Notes: generated from the letters alone by a model not told the origin. A stretch of DNA of 64,000 bases from Arachis hypogaea (GCF_003086295.3 NC_092038.1:125515518-125579517); one strand, 5' to 3'. Shown: positions 35,138 to 48,800, numbered from the stretch's first letter. Numbers and translations are program-made.

Positions 35138-35986
35138 ATGCAGGAGCTGCGCCACAGGATGCAGAACCTGGAGCGGGAGCTAGTGAGGAGAGAGTGCTAC
35201 CAGCCTGCCCCGAGGCAATATCGTTCCCGGTCTCCTCAAAGGAGGGAGGAATCCAGAGGAAGAAGTCCCCGAAGAGACCGAGCCCAACGCATGCCGACCC
35301 CACGGTCCGAGCCAGAGAGCCAAGGAGAAAGCAGGGAGGTGCCGAGGAGACGGCAAAACCCTATAATCTACACTCGCCCTCCAACGAGACACGCCGAGGA
35401 GGAAAATCGAGAAGATAGCAAAGAAAGACCAAGGAGGCGACGACAGGCAACCGCTTTTCACCACTCCATTTTCGAAGTCCGACTACAGAAGCATTTCGAT
35501 AAGCCAACGGACATGAGATACGGCGGAATCCAGGACCCTTAGAAACATCTAACAGCCTTTGAGGCCAGGATGAATCTGGCAGGTGTGGGCGATAAGGTGA
35601 GGTGTCGCACCTTCCCCGTTACCTTGGCAGGGCCGGCAATCCGTTGGTTCAACGCTCTTCTCCAATGATCCATGTCAACCTTCGCGAACATAACCCGTGC
35701 TTTTCGGGCTCAATTCACCACGCATATTGCCAAAGCTAAGCACTTAATCAACTTGCTAGGAGTGACACAGAGAAGCGGAGAACCAACCAAAAAGTATCTG
35801 GACAGGTTCAATGATGAGTGCCTGGAGATAGACGGCCTGACCGACTCGATGACCAACTTGTGTCTGACAAACGGGTTGTTGAACGAAGATTTCAGGAAAC
35901 ACCTTACCACCAAGCCTGTATGGACATTGCAAGAAATCCAAAATGTGACTAGAGAGTACATTAACGACGAGGAGCAATATGTGTAA
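35138..35986 (+). pseudogene. Ty3/gypsy gag fragment
   Basis: Starts at the ATG at 35138 with a coiled, Arg/Glu-rich N-terminus (MQELRHRMQNLERELVRR), then a basic Arg-Ser-rich stretch. The retrotransposon gag core follows (ATAFHHSIFEV, then AGPAIRWFNAL, FANITRAFRAQF, YLDRFNDECLEIDGL). In-frame stops at about 35540 (TAG) and 35667 (TGA) break it. Similarity ends by 35986, before the zinc knuckle, and no protease or pol follows, so only the 5' part of the element survives. Confidence 0.8.
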
Positions 35987-36134
35987 TTTTGAGATAGATT
36001 ACACATCATGAGTATGTATAACAACTCGAATTTTTAAAATTAAATAATGAATTATTCATAATTTATTATTTTATTTAAAGAAATTATTTTTTTAAAAATA
36101 ATTAAATTAAATTTTATGATACTTTGAATTTTAA

Positions 36135-36135
<1 letters not shown>

Positions 36136-36190
<55 letters not shown>
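36136..36190. repeat. (ATT)n microsatellite
   Basis: About 18 ATT units. Confidence 0.95.
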
Positions 36191-36191
<1 letters not shown>

Positions 36192-36303
36192 CCTTAAGTT
36201 ATCACTATCTAATACCATTTTTTTATTTTTTATTTTTTAGTTTTTTGTCGAAGCCATTAAGAGAAACGAAAAAAAAAAAGTTAACGTGGCTTTTATATAT
36301 ATA

Positions 36304-36335
36304 CTAGCGTGATAATCGGTGTAATGCACGAACAA
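36304..36335 (-). other. Candidate Helitron 3' terminus (hairpin + CTAG)
   Basis: On the minus strand the sequence reads CGTGCATTACACCG, then nine bases, then CTAG followed by T. The first block is a decayed CGTGCATTGCACG-type hairpin, and the spacing from hairpin to CTAG fits Helitron 3' ends. Helitrons insert between A and T, consistent with the following T. Confidence 0.6.
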
Positions 36336-36789
36336 AATTTAAACCTAGTTAAAAGAAAAATATTAAGAATATAACTAAAATGTATTCTATAAAAATAGAT
36401 ATGTTGTATTAAATTTGGATAATTACAAAATTATCACTACGTTAAAATAAAACAATATAATACAACAATTATTTAATATGTGAATAAATAGTATAATATA
36501 TTTTCTAAGATAATAAAAGATAATAAAATATAATAACAATTGTTAGACACTAAAAAAATAAGAAAAAGAAGTCCAAAAGAGATGTAGTTTACTATTACGT
36601 ATAATCTTAAAAACACATAACGTCAAGATACCTATTGATACCAAAATAAAATATTTTCAACATATATAAATTTGTTCATTAATAAAAAAAAACAATATAT
36701 GTCCAAAACAACTTAACATATAATTCAAAATATGTATCAAATAGAGTTATACATAGGAGGCCTAACATCGCTGAATCGACAACTCTATC

Positions 36790-39700
36790 TAGTGGTTAGC
36801 TATCAAGCCAAGTTTCAAGGTAATGAGTCCCCCTCCTTTAAATTATATACTCTACAACATTCATTTCACCCGATCCCAAACTTCCATTCTCCACCTCTTC
36901 CTCCACTTTTCAATAAGTGGAAAAAGAACACATTCTTCTCTACATTGGAATCTGGACCAGTGATCGTCCAAATCGAACCATCTCCAGATAGTTTAAGATA
37001 CACAACAAATTTTGAAGACAAATACTGCAATAAATAATTCATAGTTAAGATAAACATAATATTTTCATACACAATGAATAACAGATTTAGGAAGAATATT
37101 CAATAAGCTTGCAAGAAAAAAAATAAAAGAAGCCACTCTTTTGAGATCAAGTTACCAATCTAGATTGACCCAGATCCGAAGCTGTGATGATCTTTTCATA
37201 ATAAATCTCTGGAGTGTATCTAATTCAGGATAACATGAATATGTTAGTCACCACACTAAAAAATAGCAAGCTATCCCATGATATTAAAATCCAAAACAGA
37301 AGGAAAAAAAAGTAACATTTAGCATTACCTATGATCAGACAATTCGTTTGTCGTGTTACTTTGTTCGTTGACCTCCAATGATAAAGTGCTTCCACTAGAC
37401 AAATCTATCGGATTATGCGGATTATCCCCAACTAGTGTCCCATCTTGGTCATTGTTTTCATCACCATCCGATGAAAACTGATCATCAGATGGTTCAGACC
37501 CAGATAGAACCATCACATCAGCTGATGAGTCCTCATCAATCCTGGTATACTTTATGTGGAACACTCTTGATACATTATCAAGTGTCTCTGGGTCCATTAG
37601 CTCAGGCACATATGAGTGAGGATCAAGGTGAACTTGGATGGGTTGGTTGTCATGATTCCACAATAAAATAAAAAAAATTCCAAAACCGACATACCTAAAT
37701 TAAACAAATACCCCTCTATCGATAAAATAGAAAGTTCTAATCTGTTTAAATGAGTAGTCAGTTATGAGCAACTGATCATTCTTTCTTATCACCTCCAGCA
37801 CTAAACAATTATCTAACTCGTCAATGACATAGAACATTGGCCCTAATCCTTCGCCATGAGTTGAAATAAAACTTGAGGGAAGATGTCTCTCACCCTATAT
37901 TCAAATTTCTTCCCAAAGTTAATTCATGTGTGACAAAATATGCTAAAAAATGCTTCACATAATTTTACCTAATTATTTAACAAAGAGAGGTATATATACC
38001 TTTAAATCTACCATATTACCAACTGAGCAACACAAGAGAACAATAATCACATAAATGAACTGACATTATAATGAGCATCACAAAATAGGTAACTAAGTAA
38101 CTAACACATATGAGGTCTTTTTGAATGTCCAAGAAAAAATACTGAAGTTTTAAAAGAAACAATGAAAAAGAAATTGTTGTTATCTTCATGGATTCTGAAA
38201 CCAAATCATGTACATGAACTTCGAATCATCTTTTCACGTATTAATAAATGCTGAATTTTTAAAGTCAGTATCAATATATGTATGATTAGTAAAGATTATA
38301 TTATTTATTTTGAATGGACATTGATAATTATCAAAACTAATCTTTTTAGAGTTGTTATAGTCTACACCCATTTGAGATTAGAAAGATTAAGAACTCAGAA
38401 TTAGCTAATCAAACTCATCTAACAGGAAAAAGAAACTATCAAGAAGAGGAAAGTAGAAAAGACCATTAACTGAATATAAATTAAAAACAAACCATTCAAA
38501 ATCAGTTAACATTCATGATATATATATTCCACAATATATTTCGTACCTGGTTATTGAAAATGCGAAATCTAAAAATCAGTTCTTTTCTGTTGGGCCAATA
38601 TTACTGGGTTGCCAAAAACCTCCTATTAGCAAATAATGGTACGATTAGAATCTAAGACTGAGACTTTTAACCAAAAAACTAACTAATTAAGTATACAAAA
38701 AAAAGTAACAAATTAAAATCATATTAATGAAAAATATCCAAGAAACCACTTTGAAAAACTACTATACAACATATTTTACAGATTACGACAACTTCTGAAA
38801 TCTGGCCTACATATAAAGGAGAAGCCAATAAGTTACAACATGAAAAATATCTGAGAAAGAATTTAAAAAAAACTATAGATGACATAACATCGATATTTAA
38901 TTGACATTAAAATTTTCAAAAGTTAATCTGAAATATATTCAATGGAAAAATAAATGAGAATTCAATGGAATTGAAAATGCAGCAAAGAAAACATCTTCTC
39001 TAATGCTGAGCACCATACCTATTTGGATCTTTTCTATTGGCATCCATCGCCATTCAGCCTTATCAGATAGAGAGACTTGGTATAAAGATTCAAGAAGAAA
39101 GAAAAGATCTTGTCTCTTACTGTAAAAAAGAGCATTATAATAAAGTAAACCCTAATAGAATATTTCAACAAATTTAAGAAAAACAGGTAATAAAATTGAA
39201 TCCATAAACATAAAGAACAAACATAAAGAAGGAACAGCAACCATTGATAAACAAAAGAAGAAATAGATGAACAAAAATATCCTTATTTATTCTAGTAAAT
39301 TAAATTTCTACTAATGCTAATTATAATGTTGAGAAGTTTCAGAAAGCTAACCACTACTACTAAAAATAATTTAAACAAACAATCATGAATTATGAATTTG
39401 TTAATTGGAATATGCATTAGAAACGATATGAAAAAAAGAAAATATACAAAAATTAGATTAATATTAAAATATAAAAGACCAGAATCAATATTAAAAAATT
39501 ATAAATATGATTTTTTTTACGCTTAAAATTGTTTTAAATTATCTGCTTAATATTTTTCTTATTGGATACAATATAGTAATACCAAAATTACCGAATTTCA
39601 CACTGCCAATACAACCCCAATGAAACTGAATTAATTAACTTACTAAAAAGAAATTAATAAAAAATAACTTTCTGTTATTATCCTTTGAACTTCTCTCATG

Positions 39701-40320
39701 TTAATAACTTACATTTTAGTATGTTACCTTAAATGTAGCTTCCTAATTAATATGATTAACAAAAGTAGCAGCTACCCACGTATTACAACCTGCTAACAAA
39801 AAGCATAAAAAAAGAACTTAATAAGAATCAGATGTTGGACATATCCTTGAATGATACATGCATGCCAAAATATATGACGATCTCTTAGATTGGTTCAAAT
39901 TAAGACTCAGCAACATGCGAGAGCAACAAAAATTTTAGTATTAGTCAAAAAATAATCACAAAGATACTTGAACTGAGCCTATTCACATAAAGGTATTAAC
40001 TGGATATTTTCAGAAGACAAAATTTTAGTTGATAAAATGACCGAAAGAAAAACTACAAAAAATGAGAAGAAAAGCAAAAGAAAAAAGAGTGAAGAGAAGA
40101 TTATGCTGGGACTATAACAGTTAGGGCAAAACCTTAACTTGTTATTCGATTGTCAGAAAATTTACCTGTTGAACGAAATGGAGACGCCGGGACAACTGGA
40201 GATGACGACAAGTTTGTATCTTGTAGAATGATTTGGGGTTTAACCCTGTAAAAAGTTAGGCGGTGTCTTTCTGGGTTGAGTGAGCTGAGACTCCAGAGAG
40301 AGAGAGGATGGTCGGTCACT
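36790..40320 (-). pseudogene. Two-domain B3 (REM-like) gene, decayed
   Basis: On the minus strand: a GC-richer leader ends at a CAACAG/GTAAAT donor (40166). A short exon with the ATG at 39053 (MAMDANRKDPN) ends at a donor at 39019. The first B3-like domain (about 37892-37660) has RHLPSSFISTHG and ITDYSFKQIRTFYFID, and an in-frame TAA separates it from YVGFG and an Asp/Ser-rich tail (to 37325). A second B3-like segment (about 37040-36800) has WTITGPDSNVEKNVFFF and RVYNLKEGDSL, with TGA where the conserved Trp of the GW motif is expected. B3 proteins are plant DNA-binding transcription factors. This copy is broken and lies inside the Helitron interval, so capture is likely. Confidence 0.6.
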
Positions 40321-40334
40321 GCGTTAGGTCTTCT

Positions 40335-40407
40335 TTGTGACCTTTTTTTTTTATTGCGTGTGTGTGTCTTGTTTGTGACCTATGTTTTTTTTATCGCGTG
40401 TGTGTAG
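40335..40407. repeat. Short tandem duplication upstream of the B3 gene
   Basis: Two adjacent units with period 38 (TTGTGACCT, then a T-run, ATTGCGTGTGTGTG or its ATCGCG variant), just upstream of the B3 leader exon on the minus strand. Confidence 0.75.
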
Positions 40408-41694
40408 GGGTAGGGAGGGGGTGGGAGAAGAGAGAGTGACCTTTGGTTTTTTAGGTTTTTTAATGTTTCCATGGTAATGTTAAAGAGGTAAAAATACCAA
40501 TAAAAGATATAAGATTATAAATTAAATAATCTAGATAATTTCTTTAAAATAAATGACACAAAAAGAACGATTATCAGAAATTAATCATTAGATAATACAA
40601 TTAATTTCACAATTATTAATTACAAATTTTTTTAATATTTATGATAGCTAAAAATAACTAAATATTGAGAAAATATATCATAATATAATTTTTTTATTCA
40701 TTTCAATGTTTTTGATATCAATAAATTTTATCTGTCCCAAAATTTAACTAATTTTGACAATATTTTTTCGATTTTTATTTTTTATTGATAATTAGAGAAA
40801 AAAATAATAAAAAATCACATAGAAAATAAAAAACTAAAGAAATAATTAATTAACAAAAAGTTTACGAAATATAAAAGAGATTAACATACAAATTAACAAA
40901 AATAAGTAAAAAAATAATTAAGAATGTATTTATTTTTTTATAAAAAAATATGGTTCTTCCTCTTAAACATTATACTTGTTAAAAGAAAAATTAATTATTG
41001 TTAATAATTTTATCATTAAAAATTCTTTTTAATAATAAAATCTTCCTAACAATTTTTTAAACTAATCTTTCCTTTTTTCTTATATTGGCCGAATGAATAA
41101 CTTTTATAACATAAAAAAAAAGTAAATTTTATGTAGATAATAATTGTTTATATGTACTCTAGGATAATGTTCCTAATTAACCCACAAACCAAGAAGAAAA
41201 AAAGAAGAAAATTAAATATTAAATATATCAATTATCTTCAAGTACAAAATGAAATTTAAAACTTCTATCAAATTAAGATGACATTTGAAAACTTAAAATA
41301 TCCATTTTTCCAAAAATAATATTATAAATAAATTGAATCGTATGAGAACTAAAATTATAATTTAGTCTAAAGAAAATATATAGTTATAATAATGGTATAA
41401 GAATTAGGAGTTAAAAAAAAACAAACTCCATCAAAGATGTGATAGAAAATCATTAAGGAGAAGCTGGTTTAAAAGAAGGCTAACTTTTAAAATTATCTGA
41501 ACATAAAATAGCAATGCTTCCTTTAATATCAGAAACAACAGCCAATACCCATTTCAGCATCCATAAGAATGCAATCATAAACTAACCTTAGGAATGGCTT
41601 AGAGTAAAGTTGCTCCAATCTTTTTCTATCCTAAATTAAAATTTATAAGTGAAACAGTTCGCCAAAAAAGTCAAACAGTTCATCATAGTGTGTA
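40408..41694. other. AT-rich interval inside the Helitron region
   Basis: No coding text or repeats that I can support. Confidence 0.5.
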
Positions 41695-43690
41695 TCTAAG
41701 GAGTCCTGCAAAAGAAGTCTGAGTTTGCTATCTGTGTATGGAATGTGAGAATTCTTTTGAGCTAGTGCTGTGATCACATCTCCCAAACAAGAAAGAGACT
41801 TGTTAATGAATTGTGCTTCCTTTAGTCTTTCCCCTGTGACTTCAGACTTCTCTACTCATTCACTTCTAGCAAGGTCTATCAAATGCAGATAACTGCGAAT
41901 CGTGTTACCAGATGTATCTTTTTCGTGAACATGCACAGTAAGTACAGTGAATTAAACAGCCTTTATTATCAGTGTCTGCATTAAACATTTAAATTTAAGT
42001 TATAGGGTCTGAACAAATTTTAAAAAATACCTATGGGAATGTCTACTCCTATTGTTCAGTGCAGTGCAACTGACTGCACGGTTGACCTCACCGAGTTTCA
42101 TGAGGGTCAAAACATCACTTGTAGATGTCACCGGACGCAATATAGCATCGGGAAGACTCAATCCATCATCATTGCAGCTCCTAATCTCTAATTTATTATT
42201 TGTTTTGTCCTCAACAAGTAGGTCTCTAACTTGTTCATTGTAAACGTCGACCATTTGAACATAAATGTCATATGTCATAATGTCTTTTCTGTCAATAGAC
42301 ATTCAAAACAAATCATTAAGAGCGAGATAATTGATCCCCATATCCTTAGACGTTCCACCTGATGGACCACTCTGCCAAAAGAAAGAAGAAACAAAAAATA
42401 TTTGATGGATATATAATTGGTTTAAGTTTTCATATATAGTAAGCAGGCATTGCTTGTTATTTCATTGGTCTGTGTCCACATTAATTAATATATGGAAGAA
42501 CGAATGCAATGTGTATCATGCTTCTTTTATCTTACCCTGGTGTATGTCTTCCTAGATCTAGTTTGACCATATGCGAAAATACAAATATTATATCAATCCA
42601 TCACGGATCTAATTAACAGCTCTGTGTCCTTAAAAACCTCATCTGTGTACAAAGTTAAAATAAGTTTCAATAAAATGATGTAAAAGAGAGGGAAGGGGAG
42701 CAAAAATTTCTGCAATCAGCATGCGGAACTCTACCTTAGCCAGCCTTTGCACCAAAAACCTAACTGAACTAAAAAAGTTTCCTTCCATCTTTCAATGTTT
42801 TTGATGGATCTAAAACGAATACAGAACCATCCTCCCCAATGAAATCAATAGTATTCTTGGATTCAGCCTGGAATATGGGGTCTGATTCTGCATTAAACTC
42901 AAATATTATCTATCATTTGGACTTGAAAAGTTTGACAAAATTAACTTTCGTCAATAATATATAAAGAGAAAGTGGCTGTTCCGAGGGTTACCTGAAACTG
43001 TAGGTCGATCTCGGTCGAGATCTTCTGTGTTGGTCGGAGCCGACGTGTCCGGCAGGTGTGTAGCGGCCGGAGCTGGTGTGTCCGACTTGTGGGACTGAAA
43101 GTGCTGCTGATCCTTCGTCCTCGGAGGGTGGGGGTACCTGCAAGGGACTCTGATGCTTAAGTTAGCAAGGGTATTAAGCAGGTATTGAGTAGAATCAGAG
43201 TATGAGTTATACCTGGGTGCTCCAGTGTATTTATAATAGTGAGATGTGGCCTTCTGTGGATAAGATAAGTTAGTTATCTTATCTTATCTTTATCTTATCT
43301 TTTAGTGAAGTCATCTTATTTTCAAGGGAACTGCCCTTCTCTCTGTAGGCTTGGGCCGCCTTAGGATTTGAGGCGTGTTCCTCTATTTGGGCCCTTCTCT
43401 GGGCTTTCCTGGGGACTTGACCGAGCTCTTTGGGAAGAGGTCAGGTTGTCCTGACCTGAAGAGGTCGGTCACTTTGTCTGTCGAACATCCCGGGTCGGAC
43501 ACCTCGACCCAGGGTATGAATAGTGGCCATTAATTAAATAAGCAATTAAAAATTCAACCTTTCAGATCTTGAACCATGTTAAATAATTTCCTATTCTCTT
43601 CTACTACTCTGTTATATCTACCAGCTTTAGTTACCATATCCTCTACTTGACTCCCTGAATTCATAAACCAGTATTTCATCTCAATAATTA
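41695..43690 (-). pseudogene. KIN-14-type kinesin neck and motor exons, captured and decayed
   Basis: Exon-like blocks on the minus strand in correct order: neck VVEENRKLFNMVQDLK (about 43560-43620), FIGEDGSVFVLDPSKTLKDG (about 42785-42850), the P-loop block IFAYGQTRSRKTYT (about 42535-42590), SGPSGGTSKDMGINYLALNDL, VQMVDVYNEQVRDLL through LMKLGEVNRAVS (42040-42370), and the switch II side LHLIDLARSE then [35 protein letters not shown] (about 41720-41890). Introns separate them, so this is a genomic fragment, not a retrocopy. The Walker A motif GQTGSGKT has become GQTRSRKT, and stops replace conserved residues (after VMD, and after LARSE), so it cannot be a motor. A solo LTR interrupts the intron after the neck exon. 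Confidence 0.8.
42977..43522. mobile_element. Solo LTR nested in the kinesin fragment
   Basis: Starts TGTTCCGAGGG and ends GGGTATGAATA. GTGGC is present as a 5-bp target duplication on both sides (42972-42976 and 43523-43527). The expected TGTTC/GAACA termini are intact at the left and one transition away (GAATA) at the right. It is GC-rich (546 bp) in an AT-rich context, with a TTATC-rich stretch at 43260-43305. The style suggests a gypsy element. No internal coding sequence. Confidence 0.8.
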
Positions 43691-44111
43691 ATAAGCATAA
43701 AACTGATTCTTAAAACACACAATTAACTCACAATCAGAAGGAAAAAAAGCATCAATCCAAAAGGTAACAAACTAACAAATCAAGCCATCCAAATTCAAAC
43801 ACAATGCCCTTTGGAATTTTGGAATAGTTCCAACAGAAATCTCAATTGATGACATACCAGTGTAAATGAAAACACCCCTTTAACAACTAAATTTATGAAG
43901 ATGGTTCCCATCCTCTAGCAGTATTTGAAGTTTTCTGCAAAACAAATTGGAAGTGACCTATTTATCGTGATAAGTTGCTAACAAATCTGAGATTGCAGAG
44001 TGAACAACGACAATTCATAATGATATCTAACTACTCAAGCAAAAATAATAGGAAATGTTAACAACACTTTTTCACTTCCTCGACTAAGTAAATAGATATT
44101 TTTGTGATACC
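43691..44111. other. Interval upstream of the kinesin neck exon
   Basis: AT-rich; possibly further intron sequence of the captured kinesin. No coding similarity recognised. Confidence 0.4.
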
Positions 44112-44592
44112 TAACCCCACCTCGATCACCACCGTGGCTGCTGCTGCAGTACGTCATCTTCTTCGTTTTGTTCAAATGATGCTTATGCTTCTCTTTCTGC
44201 TTCGCCAGCACCACCGCATACTGCTTCCTCTTTCGATCGGACTCTATCTTCGCCGGAATTCCATAGAGAGTGAGAAGAGATGTGTCACTGAGAGGGCTCC
44301 GAATCAGAATCAGCTTCACAAAAAGGAAAGTAGTGAGGAACCTTGGTGCTTCAGCAGTATGTGCGATGCCCTAACCTCACCTCTATCACCACCGTATAGT
44401 ACGATATGTTCTTCGTCTTGTTCAAACGCGGCTTATGCTTCTCCTTCTACTCCACCGGCACCACCGGAGACTTATTCCTCTTCCGATCAGACTCTATCTT
44501 CGCCGGAATTCTAGGGAGAGTGAGAAGAGATGTGTGAGTGAGAAGGCTCCGAATCAGAATCGGCCTGACGAAAAGGAAAGTAGTGAGGAAGA
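44112..44592. repeat. Direct tandem duplication, period about 258 bp
   Basis: Unit 1 (44112-44369) and unit 2 (44370-44592) share TCTATCTTCGCCGGAATTC, GTGAGAAGAGATGTGT and AGGAAAGTAGTGAGGAA in the same order with scattered changes and small indels. On the minus strand it looks like a CT-rich leader followed by a basic reading frame (AKIESDRKRK), possibly the first exon of a captured gene; the product is not recognised. Confidence 0.85.
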
Positions 44593-45137
44593 GATAATGT
44601 TTTCCCAATGGAACATGCGTGTTCCCCATCAGAATCATTCTAACTCCATCATGCGGTCCACATCTATTCATCTAATGCATCCAGTATGCTAGAAATTTTT
44701 AACTTTTTTTTTACCAAAAAATGTGTATCTCTAGACTATTAAAGTATTAAGATAGATAACTATATTAAATATATCAATAAACTAATAAAAGCAACTAAGT
44801 GTTTGTTTAGGCATGACTAAACCGAAAAAAAAGGATGAAAAATATATTTTTACTTACTTTTTAGTGTAGTTGGTAAATTTCTAATAATAAAAGTAAAATT
44901 ACAAAAAAATTCATTATAATTTTTTTAAGAAGGTCAAATTTATATTTTTATTTTTTTAAATATATATTTTCACATGATAAATAAATAAAAAAGTACTTTT
45001 AACTTATTTTACTTAAAAATATCTTTTTATATGAGATATTTAAATATAAAATTATAACACGCTTGAAAAAAATACATTTTTTAGATGATTCTTGGGTTCA
45101 TTATTTAAATTATTGCATACATTTTAATAACTTGTAA

Positions 45138-45180
<43 letters not shown>

Positions 45181-45418
45181 AAACAAAGCACATGTCTATA
45201 TATAATAACCATGCTTTATTCAAAAACACAGAGAAACATACTCACACATACAAATTTAAGTATGCGAAAGAGAACAATAAGTTTCATAAAAATCACAACT
45301 CCAGAAAATGAGTTGATATTACATACCAAAATAGATCTGTTGACAACATACTTTACCAATTTTCCAACTACTTAACACAACTAAGCAAAATTCTAACAAT
45401 TCTTTACAGGCTAGGAAT

Positions 45419-45449
<31 letters not shown>
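44593..45449. other. AT-rich interval with two (TA)n tracts
   Basis: Contains TA microsatellites at about 45141-45178 and 45422-45450. No gene seen. Confidence 0.6.
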
Positions 45450-45454
<5 letters not shown>

Positions 45455-45859
45455 GTAACAAATGATTAGTTACTACACTCATCCATCCTTTCAACAATGT
45501 TGCCAGTATTTTCACATTGTCCAAAAGCACTCTGACGCTCTTCCCTAATAGTGAGAGGCTGATGATTCTCAAAAAAATTAAAATCTTGTGAGGACAAAAT
45601 TCTTGCATGAAAATTATGGTTAACAGTCTACAGAGAACACAACAAAATATAAGAACAAGGAATGCAGAAGCCAAAAAAAATTGAGATGAGAAACAAATCA
45701 GTTATGATAAAAATTTGAAGACTAATAAAAAAATATTAAAAAATTAAAGAAAACAAATTTAACTGATCTACATGTATGCATATACATATTACTGTTTACA
45801 TAGTTTATTAAGAGATAAAGAATCAAAGTCCATTAGATCAAGAAATACCCAACAATTCC

Positions 45860-48800
45860 AGTTGAGAATAGAAATCGGTGAAACCTGACGCATTGGAGGA
45901 CTTGAGCTCAACGAACATTGAATGCTTGCATTGGACTGAAACTCAACTGGATTATTAAATTCGAAAGGAAAATAAAGAACAAAGAGATCCAGATGAAATT
46001 TGTAAATGGAACAAGAGAGGAATAACATCAGTAACTCTTAACACATCACACAAGAAAAACACAAAACAATATAGCCAATTGAGGTTAACTTGATCAGAAA
46101 CAAAGTGGACGAACTCAACATCAGATTTACATAATAATGTTATCACCTGCTATTGATTATCATGAGTGGAGTCCTCCAAAAACCTTACAATATCAATATC
46201 ATCACATATTGCATGAACAACATGAAGATATGTATTCAATTCATATCCAACGGGTCTAGGATCCACTATGAAGACAATTTTCTTGTTCATCAACTGAGAA
46301 ATCATGCTATTCGGAACAGTGTAATCATCCTTTGACTAAGGAAAAAAAATAAAAGGTACATTAGCAAAATTCACATACCTAAACCATAAACACTAAACTG
46401 AAAAGAAGAACAATTAAATTAAATTAAAACCAAAATGATTACTTGGGAGGAATTTCCTTCGTCTATCAAAAAGTCTGAACAACTCTTTTTGAGTATTTGC
46501 ATCACCTCATCATCCTCAAATATGAAAATATTGCTGCCATTTGAATGGAAAACAATAATTTTGATGCGATACCTAAATAATGTAAACAAAAACAAAATAT
46601 ACACTGAGAAACATGTGCAGAAGATGCAATAAAGCAAAAATAAAACTGGTACCAACAACTCCGAGAGATAAAATAGATACCTTCTTATGGCATCAACACA
46701 CTCAACTCTACACAGATAACAATAAAATACATTCCCAACATGAGAAATAGGTGCATTACACAAATAGCAGTAGTACCACCACTTCTGATATTTCAGCACA
46801 TCAATAATCTCACCGATCAAAAAATAGATATGATCCTGTAGACAAATAGTAATTGGTATATTATGATACATGTTTTATCATACTACACATGTTGAAACAT
46901 AGTTCAGACGGTTGAGAACATAAACATAAATACTAACATTTCTTGATGCAGAAGAATATATTTTAGCACAAAGAATGTCAGCAAGCATCTCTTTAATGCT
47001 ATGCAGTTGTATTGGAACACCAGATATGACTTGGTTCTCATAACTTCTAAGCTGTCCATGCTGAGGAAAGTCTTCAAGTGTTGGGCTAAAGGCCGAATCA
47101 GAACTAACATCCTTAAAATTTGGAAGCAAAACACGAATTACAAAACGTAGCCAACTTTGTAAAGTATGAGGCAAAATCATGTGGGCATGTAAAGGATACC
47201 ATTCAAAACAACAGCCAAAGAATTAGAAACTGGGGATCAACAAACTATATCTAAAAATGATACCTCCAATTCATTAATATCTAACATAAAGAAAGAGTAC
47301 TAACCTTGATGCATTAATCAGCCTGAAGTTTGTTGAAAAAACGTGCATCACTAATGACATTGATGATTTTAAAGGTACCGCAATAACCCGGAGTGTTAAT
47401 CCTCTTTGCTTGAACTTTTAAAACAATCTCTTTCCCAATGAGTTGATGAAAAAACTGTGGACAGTATTGGTGCTCAATTTTCTGTCATAGATATTGAAAA
47501 GTGATCACTAATTAATGGACAAAATTGAAGAATGAGAAATAGTTATTGATACAGTATACAGAAATAAAATTTAATAGCATTAACCATACCTATATTTCAT
47601 CTTCTAACAACAAAAACACATCAGAACAGGTTCTCCCTAATAGCTTAGTGGCTGCACTGTCTAACAAGACAAACATTCCACAAGAAGTCCTGTCTTCAAC
47701 AACTATCTTAATCCTATAACTATAACCAAGAAAGTAAATATCAGATTAATCTATTTGTGAGACTCACAAGAAGCTGATACATGAAGCTTACTTATATTAT
47801 TGAATCAGAACATATGAAAGAAAATCTCTAAATCATAACCTGGATTTACCTGATCATAAAATGCTGGACTTATCTGCTGCACAGCTGACAATGAAACACA
47901 TTATCATCACCTACAATTGGATGACCACAAACACAAGAAATAACCCACCACTCTGAATCTCCAACAATCTCTTTAATTTTTCCAACCACAAAGAATTGTC
48001 CATCCTATTAAAATAAAAAATTTATGAATTGAATGGAGAAAGTATGTCTACAATATGCAAAAATCAATTAACATGAGTACTTCTTACATAGCACTAAAGG
48101 ATGTTAAAAACCTAATAGTACACACCTCATTGTTCCCTTAAGATTAGCAATAGTCCGTATTAGCTTCCAATCAAAAGATTCATCATCAATTACAGATACT
48201 AAATCCCCAATCTCATTACTATGCAGTCTACTGAAATAGTGGCTTGCAATACGGTATCTATGAAAAAAAATTAATATTAGGGTAAAAGAATTTCAGGAAA
48301 ATAGCTAGAGAGAGTGAGAGAGAAAGAGAGTCAGTGAGTAAGCAATAGAGAGAGAGAGAGAGAGAGAGAGAGCGACTGAGCAATAGAGAGAGAGTGTGTG
48401 AGTGAGTGAACGATGGAGAGAAAGGCAGAAATTTTTAGTTCAGTAGGACAAAATTTGAGAAGAATTGAATCCAAATAACTCATTCAGAAAAATCACAGTT
48501 TCCTGCATATCAGGATTGATTGAAACCCGAGAAACATTGATCATATTTTGGAGACTAACTTTATCTACAAATCACAAAACACAATAAGAAGAAATTAATT
48601 CATAAAGAAACAATTCATTGGTAAAAAAATATATATAAACAAATCAAACAGAGACATGTGTGCAACATGGACAACTTTTCACCTCCACTGACTTTGATCT
48701 TGAAAGATTGCAAAATAAGAACGGGTGGTCTTTGATACTTTTTCAAACTATTGATGTCTATAAGAGCAGAACAGTCACCAACAAGATTGCAGGGGATTTT

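Noticed and set aside
44035..44319. 94-codon Lys-rich frame as a real gene
   Set aside because: It lies in the 258-bp tandem duplication, is not open in the second unit in the same form, and matches nothing I recognise.
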